Assembly (NCBI GenBank): GCA_011319805.1
Contig: SJRY01000233.1
Location: 62,001 to 126,000 of the forward strand
DNA length: 64,000 nucleotides
Direction of reading: 5' to 3'
Source of the DNA: Macrocybe gigantea
Taxonomy: Eukaryota; Basidiomycota; Agaricomycetes; Agaricales; Callistosporiaceae
Position 1 is the stretch's first letter. The number at the start of each line of letters is the position of its first letter. The notes under the pieces were generated by a model that was not told the origin of the DNA, did no database searches, and saw only the letters and a program-made list of their open reading frames with translations. The translations under genes were made by a program, and so were the position numbers. Below are positions 35,299 to 45,815 of this stretch, one piece after another.

Positions 35299-36540
35299 TC
35301 AGACCCACTCCCCTTTAAGGGCTTCCGCAGGGAATTCTTTGGCGTCCATAGAGAGCTCTCGATACACTTCTTCGATACTTTCCTTGCTCTCCTCATGCTC
35401 AACTTCTTCCAACGCTGTGAGTTACGGTGTCAGATCTGATTATCAAGACAACGGACGAATCTCACCTTCGCCTCTGCCTTCACCTAGTCTGCTCTCAATA
35501 GCTTCCGTACCTACCCTCGCTGAAATAAATATCAATTGAGCGCCTTTGTAGTCAAGGAGTTCGGGCGTTTCGCAGCTCGTGAAGCGTAAACCGTACGACT
35601 CCCTCCCTCTTGATCCCTGACGAAAGACGTCGTTTATAAGATGCTCGGGGTAGTCTGCGCCCTTTGCGCGAGCCTGAAGAGGACCCGTTGGGGGAGCCAA
35701 GGGATTCTTGACTTGCATGACGAACACGGATGCTTTCTCGATACCTAAATCTGCTTGAACTTGGCCCAACTCCTCTGGGTGGGAGGTGTGATACGCAAAG
35801 TAGGTCGCTCTCTTGGACGGCACATGAGGATCATAATTGAATATCGCATAAGCACCTCGGGCTACAAGCCGTGCTGCCTCCTCATATCTGGCACCTGTCA
35901 ATTGCATAATTTGAAGACGCTTCAACGCACTAGGGTGGCAGACGAGTACCTCGGGTCATTGTTTCGTACGCTGCGGGCCTAGTCCTTTTTCCATTTCGCT
36001 CAAGTCGTCCCCGACGCTAGTCACGGTGGCCCAGAATGGACGTTTGTCTGCCGGTTCCGGGAGATGCTTTCTACCAATAGTTATCAGACGATAGCGCTTC
36101 TTAGGGTTGTCCAGTGTCTCGGGCGCTGGAACTACGTCCGCACCCCGGGAAAGAACCTTCATCTCTTCCTCAGCGTTCGGTTCATTATCCTTCTTGTCCG
36201 TTCCTCCCAAGGCACTAGCGAAAGCCGGAGGGCGGGGAACGAGCAGCATGTGGAAATTCCTCACGTCCCCTAGCGACTGTGTTTCTTCATGTTGAACCTT
36301 TGGCCGATAGAAAAAGTAAATATGGCCTCTTTCAATTATACCTACAGGACGTAGATAGGTCAATGTGACACGGATGACAAGTCAGAAAGACGGATATACC
36401 AGTTTGGTAAACACGACGGGTTACTGGAGGCTCAGATTCTTCCACCGGGGCTTTCGTCTTTCAGGTCTTTTGGAGGCTAGTGTCGTCTCTCCGACATCGT
36501 ATTTTTCCTCGGTTTCGCGTTTAACATTCGTTTGCTCCAT
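35299..36540 (-). CDS. Conserved fungal protein of unknown function
   Basis: The start is MEQTNVKRETEEKYDVGE, with a shift near 36456 (SKRPE to TKAPVEESEPPVTRR). The body has GIIERGHIYFFYRPKVQHEE, VRNFHMLLVPRPPAF, KKRYRLITIGRKHLPEP, ARLVARGAYAIFNYDPHVPSKRATYFAYHTSHPEE, SVFVMQVKNPLAPP and GRESYGLRFTSCETPELLDYKGAQLIFI, ending AKEFPAEALKGEWV. It reads like a compact globular domain of about 300 residues. I recognise no family or catalytic motif. One junction near 35960-36000 does not join cleanly, perhaps another missing base. Confidence 0.7.
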
Positions 36541-36894
36541 CTTGTTGTGGAAGTTTTGTTTCGCGGGTCAGCGACACGTCGTCCGCACGGTGATTGAAGA
36601 AGAGAGACCTGAACTGTTTAAGAATCTGAAACCTAGGTGTTAGTGGAGCCACGGGCGTCACGAGGCTCTCATCGATGGCCTCAACACGCTGTCCATGACT
36701 GGAAGTCTGCTCGTAAGGTGCACGATCGCCATTGCGTTGATTTTGCGTTGCATAGGACGGCCTCCAATGTCGTCGTCGTGGGCAAGGTACTAGGCGTCGT
36801 GGCCTGCATGGAAGCACGTGGATGATTGTTCGCGGGCAGCTAAGGCCGATTTCAGCTCAATCTCCTCCACGATACCCTCACCCTACTCCCAAGA
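36541..36894. other. Divergent promoter region
   Basis: These 354 bp lie between two outward starts. Reading frames inside do not connect to either gene, so they are probably leaders and promoter. Confidence 0.35.
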
Positions 36895-39800
36895 TGAGTG
36901 CGTCTGGTATGGCTGACTACCGCAATCCAATGTACGCTGCAGAGCCTTACCAAGAGGCAAGTGTTGCTGTTTGAATAATTGGGCGGCCATTATTGAGGTT
37001 CCTTCTCTTGGTGTAGTCGCAGGGGAGCGAAACACCTGCTTCACCAGATGATCTAGCGGCATTTTACCGGGATATGGAGAAGAAGGAGATGCTAGAGCGC
37101 AAACTTTCCAAGCGAAAATCAAATTCTGGTGTATCATTATGGTCCCGCAAATCGGTTAAACGATCACAAACGGCACCTTCCGTCCCTCCCGCTGCGGACA
37201 AACCAACTTTACGCCAATCTCTAACAAACGTCAACGACAAGAGCAGAAGGGGGGAGGAGGAAAGAGAAATGGAAAAGCTTGAGGAACGGAAGGATGGCGC
37301 CGACTCTATCACTCAACTCAACTCGCCACGGTCAATCGTCCCGGATACGCTGAAGGATATTCCAGCTTGGTATCAGAAAGATGTTTGGGCCTCGGTCCCT
37401 CTGGCGAACATCAGTGTCAAGTATGCCATCCATAATCCTGTCGGACCGCGCTGGTACAAGAATCATCATCTCATCCCCCCCTCCCAACGTTCTGCCATTC
37501 GCCCACCTTCTTTCTTTTCACCTTCCTTTCCTCACATGGCCACGTCCAACGTGCAAGATACAACAGAGGACATGCCTCGTTTACCTGGTCCCAGCCGAAC
37601 GCCGTCTAATTCTCCATTACCGACACCTAGCTCGTCGCAGACTCGTGTAGTTGATCCTGCTAGTAAGCCAAGATCTCGCAAGAACTCCCAAACGGCCCAC
37701 GACAACGTCGATCTCTTGGACGTTAGCGATCCGTGGGGAACGAACTGGCATCACCAATCCCCGTATGACATCGGGCTGAGCAATGAGCCTGTGTCGGCTC
37801 AGGTTCAAGATGTGCGCAGCTTTACTGTATTTCATCATTCTATTAACCAACCACTTGCTCAGACTTTACATACACGCTCACGACGAGCTAGTGTGACCGT
37901 CTCTCAAACTCGGCACAAATCTGTTGTCCCATCTCCTCTCTCGCAGTCAACTTCGGCCGTCCACCTCCATGGGACGGAGGTACCCCGAATCGACCTGCCT
38001 CGGAAACTGAGCAAGCGTCGAACTCCTGCTGTTGGAAATTTGTTCAATTCACAACCACCTCAAGATGCAGAACAGAAATCGACATCTTTGCCTGCCACAC
38101 CGATAGAATCTCAAACTTCCGCGGACAATGCTCCGACTAAGCGGTCATCCCTTGCCCCCCCGGCGCCCTCAATAATGACCGCAAGTACTCACACGTCGGG
38201 AAAAAAAGACAAGCGGACAAGCGTCTTGGGTCGGTTGGTAAAGAAGTTCAGCCTTTTGAGGAAGCCCGCCGTGGAACCCCAGTTGGTCGAGCCAGTTATA
38301 GAGGAGCACCAGTGGCAACAGGTGAATTTGACTGCTCGCGAGCAACCGGGTTCGAACGAAACCCCTGATGTAGACCGTTCCTCCGAGAAACCACAACCAG
38401 TCGAGCCTATGAAACGTATACCCCCACCTTCCTTCAAACCACCCTCTCTAGACGAAAATGATCGCGAAATCGATCGTTCATCTTTTATTTCTTTAGAGGC
38501 ACCTTTCTCCATGGGAAAACTTACCATAACTAACCCAGACAGTCCTGCTTCCGGAAGCGAGACACCTAACTTGAGCGAGGCACCTCTTCCCCCGAGAAGA
38601 GTCCTCCACCTGAGCGCGGTGGTCAATATCCGCTCATTATCTCATCTCCTCTTGTTTCTGACCCTAGCCCCCGAACAGTCGTCCGTGCATCTCATGTGTC
38701 AAGCAGCAACAAGTCCCTTCCAGATTTGACAAGGCTTGTTCGAGAGCCTGACATGGCTACCTCTCCAACCGAGAAGTCTGCCGTTGAGTCGACTCCTAGT
38801 CCACCACGACATAATCATGACGCCCCTCCAACCACCCCGCCGGAAAAGCCGCGGTCACCAACAACATCCGCACGTCCTTCTAATGTGTCTAATACTCGGA
38901 CACAGCCATCTGGTCGTAAATCACATTCCAATGCTCACGCCGAATCACCGAAAGCATCCAGCAAACGGAAGACTGACACCTCGAATGAGCATACCCATCA
39001 TAAAGATCATCCATCTCAACTTGTTTTGCCTCATTATACGACTGAAAGACCTACATCATACCCAGCTTCCCCTGTGCCTTTCCCGTCACCCAGCGGACCC
39101 GCTGCGGTCGTAGTTGATTCTCCACTGTCGACTGCCTCTCTGGTGGTTCACCCTCCAACGCCCTACAACAATGTCGAACTTTCCATCGCTCCTCCTCACG
39201 AAACTGCACCTGCAATCGCCACGTCTGCTCCTGAAACCGCTAATGATCGCGGCACAACGAGGCGGACGGAAACTTTCAAGCTCGTCCGCAGCTCTTCGGG
39301 TAATGTTTACGCCTCAAGCGAGACGATCGTCGCCGCGGGCCAACAGTGGGAAGTCGTCGAATCAGCCAAGCATACATCGAAAAGTCGTGGGCATGCGAAA
39401 TCAAAAGAGTCAAAAGAGCCTCAGACCTCTAGTCGCCGTGAACGTGTGAAGAAGGATAGCAAGCCTAGAGTGGACGCGGATGCGGAATACGTACGTGCTA
39501 GTGCTCGGAACCACAAGAACCTGAAAGAGTCGCCCTCTGATCGCATCGCGGAATCCCGCCGAACAACCAACAACGAAAGTCGCGATCAGAGGAATACTGT
39601 CAGCGCTCAGGCCGAGTCCTCCCGGATTCACCATAAGCATGCAGAGGATCAAGAGAGGAAGTTCGGGTCCAGCGGTCACAGAACAACGCAGCCACAGACA
39701 AGTCATGCTCAACCGGTTGAAAGACGGCCTTCAGTGTCTGTGCGACCCACGTCAGAATTGCCTTCTACTGCAGATCTGAACGCTCTCAGAGCCCGAGAGG

Positions 39801-40255
39801 CATGGGAGATGGAAAGGCTTTGGAAGGCTCGGAGCATGACTGGGCAGGATATGAATGGGTTTGCGACCATTTCAACGCCATCTGAAACACCGTTGACGCT
39901 CAAACATGACATGTCGAACGGCGTGAATCACGGTTCTAGTCACACCGCTTATGTTGTCCCGAATCCCTTTCAGAGTAACGGATCGCATATCTACCACTCT
40001 ATGCCGACCGTGCCGCCCCCAATCGTCTATCCTTCGGCCCACGCCGAACCTCAACCCGTTTCTCCCCAGCGTTCCGTCGCCGACTCCTTGTCCTCGGAAC
40101 CTGCGCTGTCGCGCATGTCTCTCTTCAATCCCCTTCCTGCACCTCCGCGCGAATCTTCGTATGAACCAGAACCATTGCCAAGCCTTCTAGATCCAAGCAA
40201 TCCACGGTCCGCTGAATACTTGACTAAATATACCGGCGTTACTATCGCACACTGA
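36895..40255 (+). CDS. Large disordered Ser/Pro-rich protein (frame-interrupted)
   Basis: Exon 1 encodes MSASGMADYRNPMYAAEPYQE and is joined by a GC-AG intron (36957-37016) to SQGSETPASPDDLAAFYRDMEKKEMLERKLSKRK. The frame runs open to 38729, then continues in another frame to 40255. Inserting one C in the C5 run at 38589-38593 joins them as LPPEKSPPPERGGQYPLIISSP. The result is about 1,100 residues with a short structured-looking patch (TETFKLVRSSSGNVYASSETI, QQWEVVESAKH) and a helix (LRAREAWEMERLWKA). I recognise no family. The many SP sites suggest a phosphorylated scaffold, which is inference. Confidence 0.65.
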
Positions 40256-40549
40256 ACTCAGTTTCCTTCTCTCCGACGCGGAAACTTTTGTCGACAGAGA
40301 TCATATCATATACATCAGGTTTACTCTTTATTGCTTTCGCAGCTGCGCTTCAACAGACTATTTATCACAGCTTCCTCTTTCCTCCGTTTTGCAATATTCA
40401 CGAAAGAACTCTGTACTGACGACGATATTCGGTATGTCATTGCTACTTAATCTTATTTTGGTGTTTTCTGTGAAAGCCTGTTACAATTATTATGTATACA
40501 TACAACCTAGCTATTCGACTATCGGCTACATGTGGAGGATGGCAGAGCA
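40256..40549. other. Convergent 3' regions
   Basis: AT-rich spacer between two convergent stops, with no coding signal. Confidence 0.5.
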
Positions 40550-41146
40550 TTAACCAGGCCCTAGAGGAAAAGAAGCCTTTGGGTAATCTTCCCATACGCG
40601 ATCGCCATCCAAGAACCGTCGCAGTCGAGCGACCTGCGAAGAGAGATACATCAAAACGATCTGCATTTTTATATCGAGCTTCAGTTTCAATATCTCTTCG
40701 CAAGCCTTGAGAGCTTGTGCTCGTGTGGTAACAAACATGTTCCCTTGAAAGCCCAGGTCCTTCAAAGTGTCAATCAATTCGCTGAACTCTGAGCACCAGG
40801 CCAATACTCCCAACTGTGAAAAAAATCAGCAATTTCAAAGACTCGTAACGTCATTGAAGCTCGGACGAACTTGTCCATATTGTTTGTAGCGTGCATAAAG
40901 GACGTTTGGTGCTACGCTGAGGGCGAAATCAAACTGCTTGTTCAGCTCGATCACTCTCTCTTCCGGCTGATACTCCGGCGAGGGGAGGCGTTGCTACTCG
41001 AGGTTTAGCTTCGAGTAGGCGAGATCACCACTGTAGGCTCGTACCTCGGGCTTCGGTGGGGGTTCCTGGAACCATTGGTAGTGTGAGTAGTCGAATTCCC
41101 CACCCCCGTCCACAATGTCGTAGCGTTTCCCATTGAAACTTTCCAT
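40550..41146 (-). CDS. Small conserved fungal protein, unknown function
   Basis: Three exons encode about 160 residues: MESFNGKRYDIVDGGGEFDY, YQWFQEPPPKPE, then QRLPSPEYQPEERVIELNKQFDFALS and APNVLYARYKQYGQ, then LGVLAWCSEFSELIDTLKDL, GFQGNMFVTTRAQALKACEEIL and MYLSSQVARLRRFLDGDRVWEDYP. The first intron is 51 nt and ends in an in-frame TAG; the second uses a GTTCGT donor. The mostly helical character and lack of low complexity suggest a folded domain. I do not recognise the family. Confidence 0.7.
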
Positions 41147-41722
41147 CGATGCGGATGTGCGATTCAGTCTTGAATAAACCAAGTTATCGGATAGCAAGCT
41201 TGAAGGCGAAAGGACCAATGGTATACGGGGGGTTGGACAATGTGGATATTGAGATGTGTGGTATCGTTTCAAGCACGGATATAGGTGCCCAGTAGTGGCA
41301 CTGCCAAGTAGATACCTGGTATCTGGAGATCTGGCTGGCTCAAAGAATAGGATTAACTCACCGAAAAAAGAAAATCAGTAGCAGGGCAAGAAAACTTGAG
41401 CAAAGGGAATGAGACTGGACGTAGGACACGAGAACAATATCTCCAGTGGCGAAGAATGGCCGATAATTTTGACCTGGGTCGCCGCAGCGATTGAATACTT
41501 GACGAACAGCGAGTTTGGGTGCTAGGCGGGTGGCGCCGTCGGACGTCGCATACAAAGCCGGGGATGTCGATGAGGAGCGGTGATCGTGGGACAAGGGTCG
41601 ACCATTCGGCGTTTTAGGAGGAGCAGCATGCTCGAAACGTGGATCCAGACTGAACATGAGGCAGAAAGTAATATCGAAAGCACTAATATACAGCACTACA
41701 CCAAAGGGCATTCAAATATGAT
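41147..41722. other. Spacer with a weak 118-codon ORF
   Basis: Between two minus-strand genes lies an ORF at 41358-41711 (MPFGVVLYISAFDITFCLMF... ends LLLIFFFR) followed by a GTGAGT donor. Splicing could join it in frame to the gene at 40550-41146, but that gene's conserved start makes a 5' leader more likely. Unresolved. Confidence 0.3.
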
Positions 41723-43506
41723 CTACAACAAGTTGACTTGTGCGTCTGAACCATTATTCCTGCTCAGAGCCTTTCGAAACCTCTGCACACCCAATTTTGC
41801 TACGTTCATCAGAGGGCGTGGCGTATATCCGTGGAAGTGGACAAGGCGGAGGGACACTGTCGTCATGAACAGCAAAGCCCAGAAAACGACGAGCGAGTAG
41901 TTGCCAAGGAATGCGTACAAAGTACGGCCATCGTCGAACGGATAGGAGATTCCGATCGTCCTCGCCCAGGAGCCGTGGCCTATTTGGTGAAATTCATGAT
42001 ACCCACCACCAGTCACGCCACTCACGCCGCCCTCCCCGCCATCGCACCACAGGACCATGCTGCCCTGCTCCTCAGCGCGCTGTTTCGCTTGATTCCACAT
42101 GGCAATCCCAATTGCGGTGTCCCAAGTACGAGCAGGCGCGAGAATGATGGCAGGCTTGGTTTCAAGGCTGTGAAACTGCATCGGATCTGATAAGTCGAGG
42201 CATATAGACGCAGTGATGGGTACGGAACGCGTATGGCTAGGACCCGGTGCCCATGCTGTCTTGTTGACATCATACGGGTGCTCGAGCTCCATGTTGAAGA
42301 TCGTTGGGGGTGCATCCGAAGACGACTGCGAGAAGGATTCGGCAACTAAACAAGAACATTAGTCTCATCGTCTAGAGAGCACGGAGCAGGCCACATCACT
42401 TGGCACGAGGTGTCGCTTGAAGTATACGAAATGCGGTTCGTCGGAATACCGCGAGACGAGTGCTAGACCTGTTCTCCTGGAAGATGTCCTACCAGACGTG
42501 GTGTTCAGACTATCGTACACCTCTTCAAAGGACACGCCAACATAGGACTTTGAAGCGGCTACGGTCTTATGGATCCTTTCCATTGCTTTCGTCTTTTCCT
42601 CTGCGTACTGAAGGTCACGGCACCCTCCGGCCACAGAAGCAGTTTCGCAGCGCTCGTCAGCTTTTGCGTTTCAGCTATATAGTCATCAAGGGTGAGGCTA
42701 TGGTGCTTGTACCGCTGGAATGGAGGTAGAACGCAGGCAACGCTGATTGGCGTTTGATCCAGGGGTTGAACGGGCAATGGGACGTTCTGGATAAAGAATG
42801 ATGGGATCGCGAGGACTGTAAGAAGGATGGCCAAGTAGCCTATGCTTCTTGGGCTCGCAGACGAAGGTCCAGGAGCGTTACCGTCTGACGCGTTGATTAG
42901 GGGCTCCTCCGGTTCCGAACCCATGTACCACATCCCGATGACCTGGTAGAAAATGACGGCCCAGGCAGCTACTGCCCAGTCAATGCTTTGATATCCTAGT
43001 AGAGGAATCATCCACTCGTAGACCCCAGCGTCTGCGGGGCTCCAGACAGAGAGACGACCGATGGGACTCATGCCCGAGACAGCCATCCAAAGCGTCGTCC
43101 ACAGCGCCGGGAAGAACGCCACCTGCGACCACGATGAGGGCAAGCGCGTCGAGGATCTCGTGTCGATGAAGGTGGCTACAATGATGATGGCTGAGGTGAA
43201 CAACGATGATGCGAAGAGTACGACAAGGGAGATGCCTGGGCTGGATAGGGCATGCAAGGACGGCCGAATGCGGGCGAGTGAGCTTGCGAGGGCGATTGCA
43301 ACGCAAAGAATAGAGGAACTGCGCAGGGCATGCTGGCTGGTGAACAAGATACGTGAATAAATGAGCAGAAGAGAGAGAGTGAGGAACACGGAGAGAAACG
43401 TCGGTGTTAGCGACAATGAGGCAAATGCAGAGACTGCGACGAGGGTGATAAACACCGCGTCAGGGTGGTCGTTGAATGCGACCTTGCGGACGTTCATGAT
43501 AGACAT
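41723..43506 (-). CDS. Multi-pass membrane carbon-nitrogen hydrolase, Lnt-like
   Basis: About seven hydrophobic helices at the N-terminus (for example VFITLVAVSAFASL, FLSVFLTLSLLLIY, SIGYLAILLTVLAIPSFFI) precede a nitrilase-fold domain. The catalytic triad is visible: Glu in LLLWPEGA, Lys in VYFKRHLVP, Cys in ITASICLDLSDP. The end has a final helix (LVVFWALLFMTTVSLRL). This layout is that of apolipoprotein N-acyltransferase. A base is missing near 42612 (EGAVT to LQYAEEKT). Only two exons are needed. The acyl acceptor in a fungus is unknown. Confidence 0.82.
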
Positions 43507-43835
43507 GGAGATTCTCGTCTGAACATTTTAGACCTTTTAAACAGCGTTTGGCGCTCATCTCATCAATTCGAAGCAGAAACGCTGTCATTCATAGTCGCGC
43601 AGCAGAATCAATCAACATGCCCCTTCGTATTGGCTCCCTTGTAGCTACCAAGGCTGAAAATCTCGGCCTCAGCAAGTCATGCTAAACGGCGTGCACATGG
43701 TCCTTGATTGCATGTCTGAGACGTGACAACTCGGTCGATATGATCAGCTGCGGGTTGAGAATACTTGTTTATAAAGATGATCGTATCGGAAGATCACTTA
43801 CTGCGCCTGATAAACTTGAGGCATTCCCATAATTA
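43507..43835. other. Intergenic spacer
   Basis: 329 bp between two minus-strand genes. A 22-codon plus-strand ORF (43617-43685) is the only start of note; see rejected items. Confidence 0.4.
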
Positions 43836-44522
43836 CTATTCATTCATGTCTCCGCTAAAAGGGTCGCCGCTTTGGTCCATCACGACGCCACCCATAAGCG
43901 CGTCGGCGCTCTCCATCTGTGACAGGTCACTGGAACCCTCTAATGCGAGCCCATCGGGCCCAATGTTCGACATATCAAGCCCAAGAGAGCCTCCGCTGTC
44001 CGCCTTCTCTGCCTGTGAAACGTCCATGTCTTCATTAAGCGGCTTCAGTGACGCGTCCAGCCCGTCGCGCCCTCCTTCCAGCTCACTTGCCGATGGTTGA
44101 AGCGACATGGATAGTTGAGGTTTGGGAGACGGAGGTTTCGAGATGTCATCCTGTGCGGCTGCTTCTGGTTGGGACGCCTCTTGGGTTGCAGGTGCGCCGC
44201 TCTCCTCCTGTTCCATTTCTTCGTCGCCTTCCACAGCTTCTAGCTCGTCAGGAAGAGGAGCGAGAGGCTCATCAGCGCCGCCTTCATCATCACTAAATTG
44301 CTGGTAATTTCCGTCAGGGTGGCCTGCACCATAAAGAGCTGATGGTTGGCACACCTGTGTCTTGTCGGTTTTGACCCACTTGTAGACTTTGAGAGTTGAA
44401 TTGGCGGTAGCAGTCTCGGGATGGGCCCAAACTTTTTCCCAACATGTGACGGGCTGCATCAACTGGCGGCGGGCCGCTTCTGTTGTAGCAGCACTCACGC
44501 CGATCCTCCGTCGCGTAGACAT
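43836..44522 (-). CDS. BCL7 N-terminal domain protein (likely SWI/SNF accessory)
   Basis: The first 50 residues carry the BCL7 signature: an Arg-rich start (MSTRRRIGVSAATTEAARRQL), then CWEKVWAHPETATANSTLKVYKWVKTD. The rest is acidic and disordered (DDEGGADEPLAPLPDELEAVEGDEEMEQEE, ending GDPFSGDMNE). A 54-nt stopless intron (44301-44354, GTGTGC...CCAG) probably joins DKTQ to QFSDDEGG, although the frame is also open through it. In animals BCL7 proteins are BAF complex subunits; the same role here is inferred. Confidence 0.78.
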   Translation of the reverse strand: MSTRRRIGVSAATTEAARRQLMQPVTCWEKVWAHPETATANSTLKVYKWVKTDKTQVCQPSALYGAGHPDGNYQQFSDDEGGADEPLAPLPDELEAVEGDEEMEQEESGAPATQEASQPEAAAQDDISKPPSPKPQLSMSLQPSASELEGGRDGLDASLKPLNEDMDVSQAEKADSGGSLGLDMSNIGPDGLALEGSSDLSQMESADALMGGVVMDQSGDPFSGDMNE

Positions 44523-44632
44523 GAACCGAACGTTTTGGTCGCCAAGAAAGTGTATTGATAGTTTGTTTGTATGTGCCCTTCACAGAAAAGTAAATTACAT
44601 TAGAATTTGATATATAACCTCCTTAAACCACT

Positions 44633-45665
44633 TCTTCCACCCATCTCAGGACATCCCCACTTGAAGCATCGGACAAGGCAGACGGCTCATTTTCCTTCTG
44701 TACGGACTCATTCTAGCAGGTCGCGAGAAAGAAAAAAAGGATCAGCCAGTGTCCATGATTGATTCACGTGACTCACGTCATCATGGCGGTTCGCCATTGA
44801 GGACAGTGAGCATAGTCTGGCCAGCTGCGCCTCTAGCGCGTCGCATTTTCTGAAGCAGGAGATGATGTCTATTATCGGCTTTGGCGGATGTTAAACATGA
44901 CTGACGCGTGTAGAGCCTCTGTATCACTTTTACGGAGTTCCAGTTGGCGTTTCATCATTAGTTCCAAGTTTCCTCTAGCCTATCGCGCTAATGAGTGCGG
45001 AAACCAGGATGTCTAGAAAGAAAGACTTGCTTGGACGGGTCTGAGGTCATTGGCAGCGGCCATGATGTTTTGGCTGAGCACGGTGATCCACTCAACGTGC
45101 CTTTGCCAATCAGGTGGTGTGGTGTCATCTGGTGGCGGTGGCAAAAGCAGGGACGACGTCAAGGAGGAGTAAGAGATAAGGAGAGAGTGAAGGATGGAGA
45201 GCAGAGCCGGCCGTCTGTCTGAGGAATGGGATGTGAGGTGGCCGTAATGAGATCCCGAAAGCGCGGCTTGCCTACTGCAGGGTCTATGGGGTACAGCTGA
45301 TTGCCGCCGAGCTCTGCGAGCGAGGGAATCTTTTCTTTGACCTGCGTCCCAAAGTTGGCAATCAGAAGATGGGAGAAGTTTCGAACGGCTGGGCGCACAA
45401 ACCACCTGTCGCCAAAGACATCATAGTAGGGTTCGGGGTCCTCGAGGATCCAATCGACGCGGGGTTTCTCTAGCTGGGTCAAAGGCCAATCGGGTACATC
45501 GGTTTGGTCTGCCAAGAGCTGGTGCTGGTTAATATCTGACTCTGAAAGACCTGTTGTCCTCTCTCGGAGGAGCCGGAGGAGATGAAGATTGTGAGTGGTA
45601 TATTTTGTGTAGTGGGAAGGCGGGGACGGGAACGGGTTTCTGAGTTCTGTTTCTTGGTCGTCCAT
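44633..45665 (-). CDS. MED7: Mediator subunit MED7 (frame-interrupted)
   Basis: This is a middle-module Mediator subunit. The N-terminus has the proline-rich RNPFPSPPSHYTKYTTHNLHLL, then PLTQLEKPRVDWILEDPEPYYDVFG and IPSLAELGGNQLYPIDPA. The helical part is RRPALLSILHSLLISYSSLT, HVEWITVLSQNIMAAANDLRPVQA, RGNLELMMKRQLELRKSDTEALH, ending GDVLRWVEEVV. Two splice donors (near 45272 and 45028) lack one G each: GCAGTAGGC and GCAAGTCTT would be normal donors with AGGT. It is divergent from the acyl-CoA ligase, 150 bp apart. Confidence 0.85.
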
Positions 45666-45815
45666 GAGGAGGGTGTGCACGTGACTATTTGCGGGGTGGC
45701 TTGCAAGTGCGCCATGTACAGCGTCAGTTTATGATTGGCCCGTTTTGCGCTCACAAGTTCCTCCCGGCGTATATATCACACAGGGTACGTCTCACCGTCT
45801 TTCCTTGTCCCGGTC

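Noticed and set aside
41026..41050. In-frame TAG inside the small conserved gene at 40550-41146
   Set aside because: A 51-nt intron with GTACGA donor, GCTAAAC branch site and TAG acceptor removes it and keeps the frame.
43617..43685. 22-codon ORF starting MPLRIGSL, similar to a 1-Cys peroxiredoxin start
   Set aside because: Similarity stops after eight residues and no downstream exon continues the family.
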